This document shows positions 47,163 through 59,752 of a stretch of 64,000 nt of DNA, piece by piece. This DNA is from Rhodamnia argentea. Taxonomy: Eukaryota; Streptophyta; Magnoliopsida; Myrtales; Myrtaceae. A program made the position numbers and the translations under genes. The number at the start of each line of letters is the position of its first letter. Within the stretch, counting starts at the first letter, position 1. A model generated the notes under the pieces. It was given only the letters and a program-made list of their open reading frames with translations. It had not been told where the DNA came from and did not search any database. Location of the stretch: assembly GCF_020921035.1 (NCBI RefSeq), contig NC_063150.1, forward strand, positions 19,606,501 through 19,670,500, in the 5' to 3' direction.

Positions 47163-48340
47163 TATGTTTCATCGCACTTGAAGCAACGCTAGAAGAAGCA
47201 ACGTGACAAAAATAGAGAACATCAACATCTGAACATCATAAGTTTCATTCATATCAATCGTAAGTAAAGGAAGAAGCAAGCTTCAATGTACATCATATCC
47301 CGATGCTCATCACACGTCCCACTCACAAAGGTAGGATGACCGACATGGATGATCTGTCAGCGCTTAATACAAGAACCCAACCAAAATAAAACTCAATATC
47401 TACTAAGAAGGTGGAAAACCTGCCTGACCTACAACAATTTGAGAATCTGTGGACACATATCTTCCGTGATCATCAAACAAACATACAAGCTGCGAAAATC
47501 CAAAGAAAGCTTCATAAAAGGTACCCACTACCGTTAATCTAAACCAGCACTTCACTGATTCCCCTGAAGTTGTCCAATTATTCAACTTCAATCACCAAAA
47601 GAGCATGACAAAACGGATAATGAACCAAAACCCAGAAACTCCAGCCACAGCCCACACGAACTATGATAAGCCTTAACCACAATTCAGTAAAGTTCTGTCG
47701 AAAGTTGAGAGCTAAAGATTCGAGAATCGACAAAACCCAGCACAGTATCATACAGGGAAGGAGGAATTATGTAAAGATCAAGACAGGCTCTAACCGAAAA
47801 AGTCACCTTTTGATAGCAAGAAAGCATTGACTGAGCCCACAAGAAATCAAATCCCCGGCTCATATCCACAATTCATCAGGGAGAAAAACAAAACTCAAAA
47901 AGTGAGTTGATTATCCCTCCGTTAAGCCAAGAATCCAAAGCTCTCTCCCCCTCTGTCTCTCTTTCTTCGAGCTCTTCACTTCCCTTCTCTCTCTTCAAAT
48001 TGTAAGAGTTATTTCGAAAAAAAAAAAAATCTTTATTTTTTGTGTGAATGACTTCTCTGCTACGCTCAAATTGCAGAGAAGTCAAGAGGGTGTGCATTAA
48101 AGAACGAAATCCCAACGCTCTAAATTCAGAAGCGTCAAAAGATTGTGTGAACGCAGAGACTTCTTCAGACTTCACCCAATGAACAAACTTTTTCACCCCA
48201 CTATTGAAAAATTGATCCAAGTAACAATTTTTACAAGAGAAAAGTCATGATTAGAAATAAGTGCGGATCGGAATGGAACGTCTGGGGCCCAAATTGAATT
48301 CCGACTCGCCCCCCACTTCGGTCAATCGCCGGCACCCACA
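47163..48340 (-). promoter_or_regulatory. Probable 5' leader and promoter of the NPGR2-like gene
   Basis: No coding frame of interest is seen. The leader probably contains an intron, but donor and acceptor cannot be fixed without transcripts. CT-rich blocks near 47940-48000 look like leader sequence read on the other strand. Confidence 0.35.
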
Positions 48341-48351
48341 AAAATCAAGTG

Positions 48352-48352
48352 C

Positions 48353-48381
<29 letters not shown>
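48352..48381. repeat. (CT)n microsatellite
   Basis: A run of about 15 CT units upstream of the NPGR2-like gene. The Ser-Leu and Arg-Glu frames across it are artefacts. Confidence 0.95.
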
Positions 48382-48383
<2 letters not shown>

Positions 48384-51300
48384 CGCCTCCTCTGGGCATT
48401 TGATTATGCCATCGGCGAAATTCGAAGTAGCATCAATCTGAGTGGGTTGATCATGAGGCTTCAGGAGGCTAACTGGAATTGATAAGGGGGGAAATTTAGA
48501 CTCTGCATTGATCGAGATTTCGAAAGAGCGCCATCGTTCTCTCCTCTTGCCCTTTGATCCTTGAATTTCCAAAGGTAAAATTGCCGTGATATCCATCTAA
48601 CTTTTACCTGTTTGTTAACAATTTTGTTCTTTTCTGATTCTGTTTTCGAAACACTTTATAAATAGAAGAATGAGTATGATGATAACTACACAAATTTCTA
48701 TTCTCGAAATTAAAAAAAAAAGACATAAATACGTTTGGTACGACTATGAACATTTCTATCCCCTTTTTTTTATTTAAATATAAAAATGTCAGTGGAGGCG
48801 ATGGAAATCCGCGAGCTGCAGAAACGATTGGTGATCGGGGACGACTAGTAGCGGAGTGATGGGCTCATGATGGCAACGGATCTATGGCCTATTGATTGTA
48901 AAGACCAACATTAAGTTACACTGAATTTTTTTTTTTTCACGTGATATTGTTTCTTTTTTTTTTTGTTTTCAGACGTTACCAAACGGATTTATGTTCTTTT
49001 TATGTTTCGGATAATAAAAGAATAGAAAAACAGAAAATCAGAGACGTTACCAAAGAGGCCGTAAATGACTATTAACACAAATTATCATGAAAATAAAAAA
49101 AGTGTCCATGTTAATTAACATAATAATTTATTCCATAATCTTCTGATATTTTTCGTTCTTTTTTATACAGACTCCATGGCCTTTCCTCTACGTATGATGT
49201 GTTCAAGCTGATTCTCATGAGGATTTTTTGTAATGGGTTTGAACCTTGTTAATAATATTTGTTAATTAGTGCATTCTAATTACACATTATAATCACAAAG
49301 AGCTTGCAACTTTAACCAAAGAGTTCTCCAAAAAAAAGAAGACTTGAACTACATAATTGTATACTACTAAGAGTTATTCCCAATTGAATTTTAGAGAAAT
49401 ACCGTAAGTAAATATACTTTAGTATAAAATTAGAATTTCGATCATTAAGTTTATATAAGAATACTCTAATTTTAGACGATTCGCCTACAAATCCAACAAA
49501 GGCAACGAGCATATAAACTTCTTTTTGTTTGAACATTAAAAAAGAAGAAACAACAGTTTAGGAAAAATTGATGTAAACAAATTATATTGATTAATTTATA
49601 TTAAAACTACATTTTTCTTCTTTCGTCGATCTTACTATTAATGAAGTTTAATGAGGCTTCAGTAACTGCTATTTTGGACAAATTAAGCTTTGGGGCGTGT
49701 CTAAAACCATTTTTTTAGGTCAAAATCAATTTGAGGGGCGTGAATAGCATGAGTCCAAAAAAAAAATTTTGATTTGCAAACTTACTTTAAATAGTTTTTC
49801 TAACAAATTTCATTAAAAAAAAATGAAACCATGTATTTTGGAATTTTTTTGAGGGAAAAGGATCTCATGAAGTAAATTGATACTTTGTCAAGCTTTGGAC
49901 ATATCCATAGACTTTCAGAAACATATTTGAAATCCTTAACCTATGCAACAAATTAAAATTCTCATTACATGTATCTGAATAAGGCAATATGAAATTTTTA
50001 CAGCATTTCAACATTGATTTTTCTAAAACAAACTTTTTTGTCTAGAAATAGGTTTGGAACAAAAACAAAAATTAGAAATTTTCTACTTTTTTTATTTCCG
50101 TAATAGAAATATAAATAAGAATTCTTATCATCGCTCACTTTCTCTTTCTTGCATCCCTCTCTCTCACGTCCCCGTCATCCGTCGCCAACCGTCATCCGCC
50201 GGTATGCCGATCATTGGTCCGTCGCTCACCGTCCGAGGTCCGGCGGTCGATAACGATAAAAATTTTATGATGTTATCAAATGGATTTATGTTTCGGGAAC
50301 AAAAATTTTGTGTAATTGTCAAACACTTTTATCTGCTCAAAAACTTGTCCAGTGAATATTTCCGACCCGAAATAGCTCTCGATGAACAGAATGGTTAGTA
50401 TTCGCGCCCTAAATGTACTTTTGTTAAAAATTAAAGTCAAGGTCAAATTTAAAACTATGAATTAAGTTCTTGTCTTTCTTTCATCTTGACATGCATTTAT
50501 TGCGAGGCAAAATGTACGATTTTCGTAATCCGATTTCCCGCTAAGTATAGTCACGCTCACTCTTCTTGATAAATTCTATTCTATTCTATTCTATTCTATT
50601 GTGCATATAAAACCATTTCACAAGGCTAAAGTGCCCTTACATCTGAACATACAAAAAAAAAAAAAAAATTGCTCATCCTCATTAATTAAAATCTGATATT
50701 TTCGGGCAGTTACCTAACAATGTCCTATTTTCATGAGCGCGTATCATTATTTTTGAAATTCATATTCGTATTCTCTGTATAAAAAAAAAGGGAAAAAAAA
50801 AAGGCAAAATATCATCCAAAGCAATCTGGAATCAGGCAAGCGCAAAAGACATCAAAACAGGAGAATGCTGTGCTGAAAAAGAGTCCTTTGTCTACTATGC
50901 GCAAAGGCCCCAACAGCCTCCTCCTTCGTAATCACGAAACAACATTTTTTGTCATTGATTTGGTCACCTTTGATGTGCTAAATGCTGCTGGCATGTCGGT
51001 CCACCTACCCTTCCTTTGGCCAGTTGGTCCCCCTGCTATCAATTGCACTGCACTAGCTATAATTTCTTCTTCCTTTTTTCAGAAGGCCTTCAATTGATTG
51101 CTCGGAATTTATTTCGCGAAAAAAAATGAATGATACAAGCGATCATCGTGAAGAAAACGCATTCCAAAATTATTCGTTTTTTTCACGAAACAAGCGAAGG
51201 TTCGGTAAAATGCGTCGAAGTCGGGGAAACAGATTTTGCTTCGTTTACTTTCGTAAAATCAAAGGAGAAAAGCGTCATTTGAGTGCTTTCTATATGTTCT

Positions 51301-52689
51301 CTTAATAGCCTCGTAAAGAAAACTGTTCTGGTTTTTCTTCTATTGATCTGACCGACGAAAGCGTTTCCAAAGGGGGAAAAGAATATATGGAGGCAAAAGC
51401 TGTCCTTTCTGAGCAGTACCTGGTATTAATGCATGTCCCGTAGGTTTCGCCAACTTAGTGTCTCTTAGTCTTCGTCAAGCAGGTACATTGAAATTGAATG
51501 CCACTTTGCTGGAATCCTTTCAGAAACTGTTGCGTCTGTCACAAACAACAAGAATTACGTTTGTCAGAATTTGGCACGAGAACACAGGCGAAATAGAGAG
51601 TGAATGCGAAAAAAAAAAAAAAAAAAAAGAAATCGATACATAAAGTTCATCTCGGCCCACATTTTGCACGGTGGATATATCCCGCGACATCACTGAGGCG
51701 ATGTAACCGGTCGATCCCCATTTTCCCCGCGCGCTATAAATTTCGTCACACTCGACGCCGTGTGATGCAGGCAATCGCTCCATCGGTTGGCCGATTACAC
51801 CGCACATGACCGCCGCGTGAGAATATCCAATCACATAAAATGCCTTCTCGTTTCGGAATCCGGAGCAATTTGATGCGTGGAGTAATCGGGCAAGACTGGG
51901 GCTCACGCATGAGCTCCTTTCTTCTTAAGCGCGCCGCCTTAAGGCGAGGGCTTCTGAAACCCAATTGGTCATAAGAGAGCAACTCTAAGACAAAAGAAGA
52001 AGCCGGTTTCGTTTGTTTGTGCTCTCATAAAATTGGCTGCAAATGCAATTTTTGCTAAAGTTGGTTGGCACTTGGCACTTGGCACTTGAACTGCTTCTTG
52101 CCCAACAATGTGGACAACTCGACCCACGTAACACAAAAATTGAAACTTTCCCATATCCTTTCTTTTTCCCGTAGAAGGATGCTAGAACTCATTACTTAAG
52201 CAACGATTACCCCTCTTTAAATCACACTTGAACATAATCGAACGAACTCATCCGATTCAGCACGGCAGTTCAAGCATCACTCGAGAAGCTCCGAGCGCAG
52301 ATCGGGGGATCGGATTGACCCACCCCTAAGAACCTGCAGCAATTTATCTCCGCCGAACGTGCCGAAAGTTGGAATCCTTGTAGTTGGACAAGTTGGAACT
52401 CACTGAGCCATACTCGGGCATGCGGGAAAGCTCCTTGACAAGGCTATTTCGCCGACTCTTGGAACGTTTTGCTTGCCCATCAAGAGAGGAGAGAGAGAGA
52501 GAAGAGGATTGGGTAGCTAAGGCCCATAAACAAACCAAACTTCCATCGATTTGGGCAGCCCAGCCCATTCCGCTCAAGCCCTTTGAAATTTGCTGAGGTT
52601 TCGGCTCCCTGGCTCGCTCGATTTGGATCTCTCCCCCTCACCTAATTTGGCATTTTATACCAAAATTGCAAAAGCGTAGGGGGCGTGGT
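48382..52689. other. Gene-free interval, AT-rich with scattered repeats
   Basis: No supportable gene is present. 48640-48990 and 50040-50340 contain phrases such as GTTACCAAACGGATTTATG and AACAAAAATTTTGTG that recur between the two places and at 9400-9540. A short pentanucleotide array lies at 50574-50600. 51640-52620 is less AT-rich but holds only short overlapping frames on both strands with no domain. Confidence 0.5.
50574..50600. repeat. (TTCTA)n pentanucleotide microsatellite
   Basis: Five and a half perfect TTCTA units. Confidence 0.95.
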
Positions 52690-53290
52690 TGTCTAAAAAA
52701 AACTCACAATTACTCACCGTAACACATTTATCCCGAAAATTTTTCCGCGACATCAAAAAACCGAAAACTTGCACCCATGTAACACGATTACTCTGTCAAA
52801 ATTCCGTTAACCAAAGCTACTGAAAATCTCGCGTGGCTGTCTACATGGATGATGGAAAGGAAATAGTGCAACGTCGAGCTCACGTGGCAAAAATATGTGG
52901 ACTCGTTATATGTTTTTCTTTTTCTTGTTATCCTTTCCTTTTCTTTTTCTTTTTTAACTTCCTCGTTCGTTCGATTCCTTGGATTGACGTTGGTGAGGAT
53001 GGCGGCTGTGGCGACGGGTGGTAAATATGAAGGAGAAATGAAAACCAAAAAATCTTGATGGGGAGTAATCGTGTGGCATGGGTCCAAGTTTGGGACTTTT
53101 AGTGTTATTACAAAAAAAAAAAAAAAAGGTTTCAGATACATATGTCGTACGGATACAAGTTTGTGGATTTTTTGTGTCACAGAAAAAAGTTTTGTGCAAA
53201 TGTTTCACAAGAGTACAAGTTTAGGGTAAATTTGTCACACTAATACAGATTTAAGGTTTTTGGTTTTGCCACAAAAAAAAAAAATCAGAA
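52690..53290. mobile_element. Decayed member of the ACAAATTTACC fold-back family
   Basis: The left arm has repeated GTAACACATTTATCCCGAAAA and GTAACACGATTACTCTGTCAA units. The right arm has inverted units, AGTACAAGTTTAGGGTAAATT TGTCACAC and GATACAAGTTTGTGGATTTTT. The alternating arms resemble 11669-12188. The middle (52800-53030) is unrelated and holds no gene. Confidence 0.4.
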
Positions 53291-55070
53291 TAAATGTTTC
53301 ACAGTGGATAAGAGGAGAGGTTTTTTTGTGTCTTTTACTCTCTTTTTTAACCCAAGTCAGAAATTTTGAATAAACACCCAAGATATGGACTTTTTTTTTT
53401 AACCCATCATGGATTTCAACCAAAAAAAAAAAAATCCACCATGGAAGCTCTGAAAAAAGTAAATTTCATAATTAATTAAACGACCCAAGTTTTAAAACCT
53501 CGGCATAGATAATATTAATTATGCTATGCTGAAATGTTCGCACGCACGCGCACACATATATATATATAAATAAATAAATATAAAGCTGGATGGTGGGTGA
53601 TGGCGATATGAGCTAGCCCAGGACAAGTGACAACTAGCGGCAGCCAAGCTGTAACCAAAACCAAAGCGACCAAACTAACATAGTTAGAAGTCAAACAAAT
53701 TATAGAAATCATCCGAATTTGTTCGGTCAAACACATAATAAGCATCGCAAAAGAAATAAATAATTTCAAATTTTAGATCTCCTAAAGATAATTTCCCACG
53801 TAAGTAGAGGGTTGATGAAATTGCTAAATTATTCTCCAGACATACTAAACAATAGATATATAGCTTGACGAAGATGACCCATACTAATGATGCCGGTCTT
53901 GATAAAACATTGTGCATGTTTATCAATGGCTAGTTTTTTGTTTTTTGTTTTTTTGTGCCCTAAGCTGTGTCTTAAATTAAGATATTTATTAGCAGGTTCA
54001 TTCATTGGTGATGTCATAATTCCTTGCGATTAAACAGTGCACTTTAGTCATCCGAGCTCGAATTAATAGTCTCTGTTCGTTTTGCGAAAATCGAATTATT
54101 TGAAAAATGCTTTTTTCTAAAAATGATCTCGTATGTCGCTCATAGAAATGAATGAACAGAAAACATTTTCATTATTGACGATAATTTATGTGAAAACATC
54201 TTTCGTTGACCGATTATTTTAAGCAATGCGAATAAATTATCTCTAAAAATTAAGCGTTCAATTTTCGCTCCATTCAAACACGGAATTTTGCATTTTGCCC
54301 CCCTGCGCCTCCCTGAAAATTGCTGCCCTAATTCCAAATCTTGACTAAGTGGTCCACGCCGTAAGGTCAAGTGGGCCCGGACCCCCACATCGAACGGCCC
54401 AGATTATTCCGTCCACCTTTAAAATTTAAAAAAAAAAGCATTAATGCCGTCGCACGCAGCACGACCTGTCGTTTTACGGCCGGGATCCGTCATATTCAAT
54501 GGTTGAAATACAATTTTCAGCTCCCACATAAATAGCATTTGCCTTTTTCTTTTTCGGCATGACTCTGAACCCCTCCTTTTTTTTTTTTTTTTTTTTTGCC
54601 TTTTTTACTTTTCTGGTAAAATATCATTCATCCAAGACTAGTCGAACCAATTGAACTCCGTTTACTCTTACGGAATTCGTATCAATGGATTTGGATAAAA
54701 CGTCGGTAAGTTTCGGGAGGTCGTCCTTGAAAAGGGTTCGACGTCCGATACCACCAGGAAAATAAAAGGTAGTCAGAGATGGCCAACATGAAATTTTATG
54801 TTGATTTCTAATAATTTTTTTTTAACAAATTTCTTGATAAGTCGTTTCTCTTTGCTTCTCACTTGGTTGACTCACCTTTGACTTTTTAGAGCCTTTGCAC
54901 AAACTCCGTATCTGACCAAAACGGAGAGAAACAAGAAAGAATCCATTCGTCTTTCACATTAACCGTAGCGATCTCTGATAATTAGTAACTACCGTAAATC
55001 TCCCAGGTCCAAAATGGCAGTTTCGTAATTCCGAACCGATACGGGTCCCTTTTAAGTAATTGCAATCCCC
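53291..55070. other. Gene-free interval upstream of the 136-aa gene
   Basis: AT-rich with homopolymers (a T-run at 54578-54597) and a mixed CA/TA tract at 53545-53580. 54270-54560 is less AT-rich and could be distal promoter. No coding frame is supported. Confidence 0.5.
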
Positions 55071-55075
55071 CATCC

Positions 55076-55083
55076 TATATAAA
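55076..55083 (+). promoter_or_regulatory. Probable TATA box of the 136-aa protein gene
   Basis: TATATAAA lies in a CCTATATAAACC context, about 450 bases before the ATG. It is followed after about 30 bases by a CT-rich leader (55105-55330), a normal plant core-promoter arrangement. An ACACGTGG G-box-like motif lies at about 55502 in the leader. Confidence 0.6.
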
Positions 55084-55528
55084 CCGCCCTGGACTTTCCG
55101 CTTCGTTCTCCTCCTCCCCCGTCCTCTCACTCTCTCTGCTCCCTTTCTCATCCCCTCTCTCTCTCTCCGCCCTCGTACGCCGCACCACCGCCTCGCCTCC
55201 GCCGCACCTCCGATCGTAGATCCGCCACCATCTTCCTCCACCTGCAAATCTGCAACTTCTCAGATCCTATTTTCGTTTCTCTGACCTTTGCTTCTCTCTC
55301 TTTCTCTTCCCTGTCCCCATCTTATCTCGATATTTTTTTCGTTTTTTTTAAATTCCATCTCTCTCTCTCTCTGTGAGCATTTGGGTAAATTCGACGTCGT
55401 TTTCGACATTTGGCACGTATTCGCTCAGCTCATTAAAACCGATCTGGCGTTTTTGCCCTGAATGTCCACGAACGAATTGACGTAACTGCCCTTCCATCGG
55501 AACACGTGGCTCCTTTCCATGCGGTGAG

Positions 55529-55939
55529 ATGAGCTACCACGCCCGCACGATCCTGACACCTGGCGCGTCAAGGAAACGCAAGGAAAGGGAGTCGTTTTAC
55601 GCCAGCGCCGCGGCTCAGGCTACTACTATCTTGACCGCAACGAAGCCGATTGCCAGGCCGGCTCAGGCCCAGGCCCAGGCCGAGGCTAAGGTGGGCCCAG
55701 CAGAGCCGACCATGTCCGACAACCGGCTCCTGGCGGGTTACATGGCTCACGAGTTCCTGACGAGGGGGACGCTGCTCGGGGCGAGGCCCGAGGCGGCTCG
55801 GGACGAGACGCCGAAGCACCCGGAGGGGAAGCCGAGCGGGAGCTACGGCGAAGTGGCGAGCATCCTGAAGTCCGACGGGGTCCACGTCCCGGGGGTTTTG
55901 AACCCCACGCAGTTGGCTCGGTGGATCCACCAGGTGTGA
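55529..55939 (+). CDS. Small conserved-looking plant protein, function unknown, 136 aa
   Basis: A single-exon frame with high GC and a clear local rise in codon quality, 450 bases downstream of a TATA box. The ATG at 55529 is the first in-frame ATG. Three parts can be seen: a basic start with a SRKRKERESF segment (residues 14-23); a low-complexity Ala/Gln linker (about 25-55, including AQAQAQAEA); and two conserved-looking blocks, NRLLAGYMAHEFLTRGTLLG (65-84) and a C-terminal block (106-133) with YGEVASILKSDG, PGVLNPTQLARWI. No signal peptide, membrane segment or catalytic motif is visible. I associate this layout with a plant-specific family of small proteins without a named function. The opposite-strand frames here are shadows of the GC-rich codons. 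Confidence 0.8.
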   Translation: MSYHARTILTPGASRKRKERESFYASAAAQATTILTATKPIARPAQAQAQAEAKVGPAEPTMSDNRLLAGYMAHEFLTRGTLLGARPEAARDETPKHPEGKPSGSYGEVASILKSDGVHVPGVLNPTQLARWIHQV

Positions 55940-56663
55940 CGTGGTGGCCTGCTATTGGCCTGGCGAAGCGGCTGCAGAGAAGCGTGAGAAGCACCTGATC
56001 TGGAGCGCAGGTGTCAACGAGTCTGCAACCCTCGCCACCGCGACAACGCATGGGCGTGTATAATCGAGAGAGACGATTCCGTTTTGGATGTAATTAGATC
56101 AATCAAATGAATCGTGACATGCAATTTTTCTTTTCCGTCTGTCCTATTTTTGGCAATGTTGTGCACCTAACTACATTACGTGGTTCGCTAAGATGCTTAG
56201 GCCACTGAAGAACGCTACCTACGGCACCAAACAAATAGCCGTAACACGGATCTAGACTTGTCGAAATAAATCATAAGCACGTTTTCTAAATCCATATATG
56301 ATGGATTGCGTTGTTGTATAAGTTAGTTATATTATTGGATGAATTTGAACATAATATAATTGTTGGATGGATTATAAATAAATCTTAAATTGTTTATGAA
56401 CGGATTTACAATTTACTTGGACCCCAACACACAAATATGATTCTTCTTCTCATTGTCTCCCGCTCTCACTCGATCTCACACTCGCTCGCTCCGCACTCTA
56501 TTCGATGTATTAACTTTATGAAAATGTTTTGAGAATTTGAGTTGAGTAGGGTATAGACCAGATCAAGTACGAGTCACTAGATTTTACATTGCAATAAATA
56601 GATCATAAATGGGTTACAAGTCTATTTCACTCGGACCTTTTATGACCTGACCCATCCATTTGA
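55940..56663. other. 3' flank of the 136-aa gene; no gene seen
   Basis: This contains the likely 3' UTR and then AT-rich sequence (GGATGGATTATAAATAAATC-type phrases) that reads as repeat-derived. No frame is supported. Confidence 0.5.
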
Positions 56664-57835
56664 TGGTCTACACGGACTTGTAAAGGCAACAAAACAATCC
56701 GGCGCAACACCGATCTTGGCCTTTAGAAAATTGGTTTTCGGGGTCGAATGGGGTTAAGGCCCCATTAGTTTTCGTTCGATGAATGATAACATTTGCTTCG
56801 GTCGACTCACGTCGCCGAACATGACTCGACCAATCTCGACCGGCGATAATCACGAAAATTATGTTCCAAGCATAGTATTGTTGGTGAAAAGTGAGAAACA
56901 TTTGAAGACATCGATTCTTTGAAGAATATAGTCACCGACGGGGAAGAGCAATTACGTCCTCTTATTTTATCTACTTAATTGATTTATTAAACTGCCGTGA
57001 TACATTGGACATGGTCCATTTCAATTGGTGGGCTCCTTCGAAACACTTTACTAAAATCTGTTACATCAATCGATGGATAGGCAAAAGAAATTTCCGAAGA
57101 ATCACCATCTGTAAAATCATGTGAATTATACATAAAATTAGGGTCATCAAATAGATGAATCGGATTGAAAAATATTCCTACCCAAATCGTCGCATTTAAT
57201 CCGTATTGATTCATTTATATGCAACATAAATGCAACGATCCATACTCAATCTAAATAGGGATGAGCATGGAGTGGGTGGGTAGGTTCCGGACCTAAATCC
57301 TAAAACCACCCATGTTTAACAGGTCTTCAAATTTTGAAACCTAAAACCTACTCTGTTTGTCCTGAAACCTATTTTGGAATCTATCCTTTTTTTTTTGTCC
57401 GGTTCCGGGGTCTACTCCAGAATGTATTTTTCTTTTTCTTTTCTTTTTCTTTTTCTTAGCAAAATAATATGAGTAGCAATGAAATGATTCAAAGTAAAAT
57501 ATGAATGATAAAACTCACTATCCACCAAAAGGATTAATCCCTAATATGAGCAATAGAAATTACAATCTAGGGTTTTTTTTTTAACGGTTGCTAAAAACGG
57601 CTTCCAAAACTAGTCCGGTTCCTAGGTACTTGGAATTGAGAACCGGCCCAGTTCCAAAATTTAGAATCGATTTCCAGACCGATTTGAATGGGAACAGGTT
57701 CCCGAACCCGCTTTTCGGATGGTCCGATCCGGGTTCTGGGTAAATCCGGTCCGGTTGCACACCCCTAGACCCGACTCATACTCAACACATATCTTGCCCG
57801 ACTCTCACTACTAAATATATATATTCAAAAATGCA
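56664..57835. repeat. Diverged repeat copy A, interrupted by a hAT-like element
   Basis: 56680-57255 aligns with 58210-58745, with shared phrases GATGAATGATAACATTTGCTT, ATTGATTTATTAAACTG and TTGATTCATTTATATGCAA. Homology resumes after the insert, at 57768-57835 (CCCGACTC...ACTAAATATATA), with 58745-58815. Copy A therefore runs across the 512-base insertion at 57256-57767. No protein is encoded. Confidence 0.6.
57256..57767. mobile_element. hAT-like non-autonomous element (MITE)
   Basis: The termini TAGGGATGAGCA and TGCACACCCCTA (reverse complement TAGGGGTGTGCA) match at 10 of 12 positions and look like plant hAT ends. The interior is rich in GGTTCC and CCGGTTCC phrases and non-coding. No clean 8-base target duplication is visible. 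The duplicate repeat at 58745 lacks the insert. Confidence 0.55.
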
Positions 57836-58080
57836 AAATAAAAAAAAAAACAAAAAATTCATAAACTTATTGCAATTTTGCTAATTCGGTTCTAAATTTT
57901 TTTTTTTTGTCAATTCAATCCTAAAATTTTTGCAGATATGCCAATTCAATCAATTTGGTTGGTTGGCAATGGCGTGAACTATTTTTAATTATATTTCTAA
58001 TTTTTTAATTTTCTTTTTAATTTTTCTTTCTTTCTTCTTTCTTCTTCCAGCCAGCTGCTGAGCTAGGCAACTGACAAGCA

Positions 58081-58205
58081 CATGAATTTGATACAGTGAA
58101 GCTCGTATCATTCGTCCAGATTTGGCCACAAAAGGATCAGTAGACAACCAAAATGTAAACAGCATGACCGACCATCGTTCATCACACCATGATAAAATCT
58201 TATCC
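58081..58205 (-). pseudogene. PMP22-like gene fragment: exon 2 end and intron 2
   Basis: It aligns with 63108-63235 on the same strand: GAAGCTCGTATC, CAGATTTGGCCACAAAA and GGATCAGTAGACAACC here against near-identical text there. The matching piece covers most of intron 2 and the last bases of exon 2 of the PMP22-like gene, so it is a partial duplicate about 5 kb from its source. Confidence 0.7.
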
Positions 58206-58207
58206 AA

Positions 58208-58815
58208 CAACGGGTCCACACGGATCCGTTAAGACGACGAAACGATCCGGCGTAACGCCGATCTCGGCCTTCATAAATTTGGAAATTCGGCTTCCAAGGC
58301 CGAAACCGGTTAAGGGCTCACTAGTTTCGTACGATGAATGATAACATTTGCTTCGGTTGACTTGAATCGCCTCACATGATCCGACATTGTACGACGAATC
58401 TCGGCCGTCGATGATCACGGAATCCTGTTCCTAGCATAGTCGTTGGTTATGTGATAATCATTTGAAAACATCAAAGGGAAAAGGAATCCTGTTCCGGTTC
58501 TTATCTTTTAAATTGATTTATTAAACTGTCATGATGAATTGGACGTGGTCATTTCAATTCGCGGGCTCCTCCGAACACTCTTCTGAAATCTGTTATATCA
58601 CTTAGCGCGGGTGCGATACAGCGATGCATACAAAATTGGGAACGTCAAATATGTGAACTGGATTTAAAAAATCTCGACCCAAATCAATCTATTTTAATCA
58701 ATCTTGATTCATTTATATGCAATACAAATTTAATGACTTATACCCGATTCAACCCGTACTCAATTCATACCATACTCCGGCCCACATTACTAAAACACAT
58801 AGATATCCAAAAATA
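58208..58815. repeat. Diverged repeat copy B
   Basis: Partner of 56664-57835 without the hAT-like insert. It abuts the PMP22-like fragment at 58081-58205. Short frames across it have no recognisable product. Confidence 0.6.
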
Positions 58816-59164
58816 CGAACTTTCATGCTATGTGTGCAGTGTAAAAAGATAAAATCCTCAGTAGTTTTACTAGGTTCATTTTCTACTTGTTCGCGACTTT
58901 TTCTTTATTGCAAAGTTTTTGAGTTTCATAATGAAGTATCCGACATCTCTTAAAATCAATAAGTCGATGAATATATTAGCAAGTAAAATTATATACTATT
59001 TTTCACGATTTTATAAATCTTGAAAGAACATAATTCTTTTACTAATTTTCAATTGCGAAAAGAAGCTTGTGATTAACTGCCGCGTCAAAGAGTGCACTTC
59101 GTGGTGGTACGTGGGCGGAGCTGTAGTGAGAGGCTTTCCCTTCGTGAAATCTCGATTTTGGAGG

Positions 59165-59752
59165 AAAGTATCAAAAAAGTTCTTAATCTACTTTAATTGT
59201 ACCAATTTTATTTTAAATATTTTTTTAATCAAATCCTAAAATTTCAATTGTGTCAATTTAAACCTAAATATTTTTGCATTTTGCTAATTGAGTTGGCCAA
59301 AAATTGCTAAAGTGAACGCCAATCTTCTTACGTGACATAATCAATACCGACGTGGACATTTTTTAATAGTAGTTTTATAGTATTTTAAAAAAAAATTTCT
59401 TAATAACATTTGTTTTTCTTTTTTTCTTTAATTTTATTTATTTCGCAAGTCACATGGGAGGTGGCCCTCAACCAGATCTGGTCCCTCACAGGCCAAAATG
59501 AATGGAAGAAAAAAGAAAGAACAAATAATAAAAAGATAATAATAATCACTTACAACATTTGTAAAAATTGTCCATGTCGCTATAGGACGATACCCTATGT
59601 CTATATTAGCAATTTATGGCCAAAATCGATCGTAATGAGTCAATTGAAAAATTGTAAAAATGTTTAGGACTAAATTGACATAATTGAAATGTTTCAAATT
59701 GAATTTATACAATTGCAATATGTTTAGGATTTTTATGGTACTTTTACTAGTA
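59165..59752. mobile_element. Fold-back element with arms of about 130 bases
   Basis: The left arm reads AAGTTCTTAATCTACTTTAA, TTGTACCAA, AATCCTAAAATTTCAATTGTG and TTTTTGCATTTTGC. The right arm, reversed, reads the same scheme (TACCATAAAAATCCTAAACAT, AATTGTATAAATTC, CAATTATGTCAATTTAGTCC). The interior is about 330 bases and non-coding. A single related arm lies near 57850-57960. Confidence 0.5.

Noticed and set aside
55568..56051. 120-121 codon minus-strand frames opposite the 136-aa gene
   Set aside because: These are GC-rich antisense shadows with Pro/Arg/Gly-biased composition and no motif.
57989..58219. 76-codon minus frame with WS..LFTFWLSTDPFVAKSG text
   Set aside because: It is made of duplicated PMP22-like intron 2 sequence and neighbouring T-rich DNA, not a protein-coding exon.
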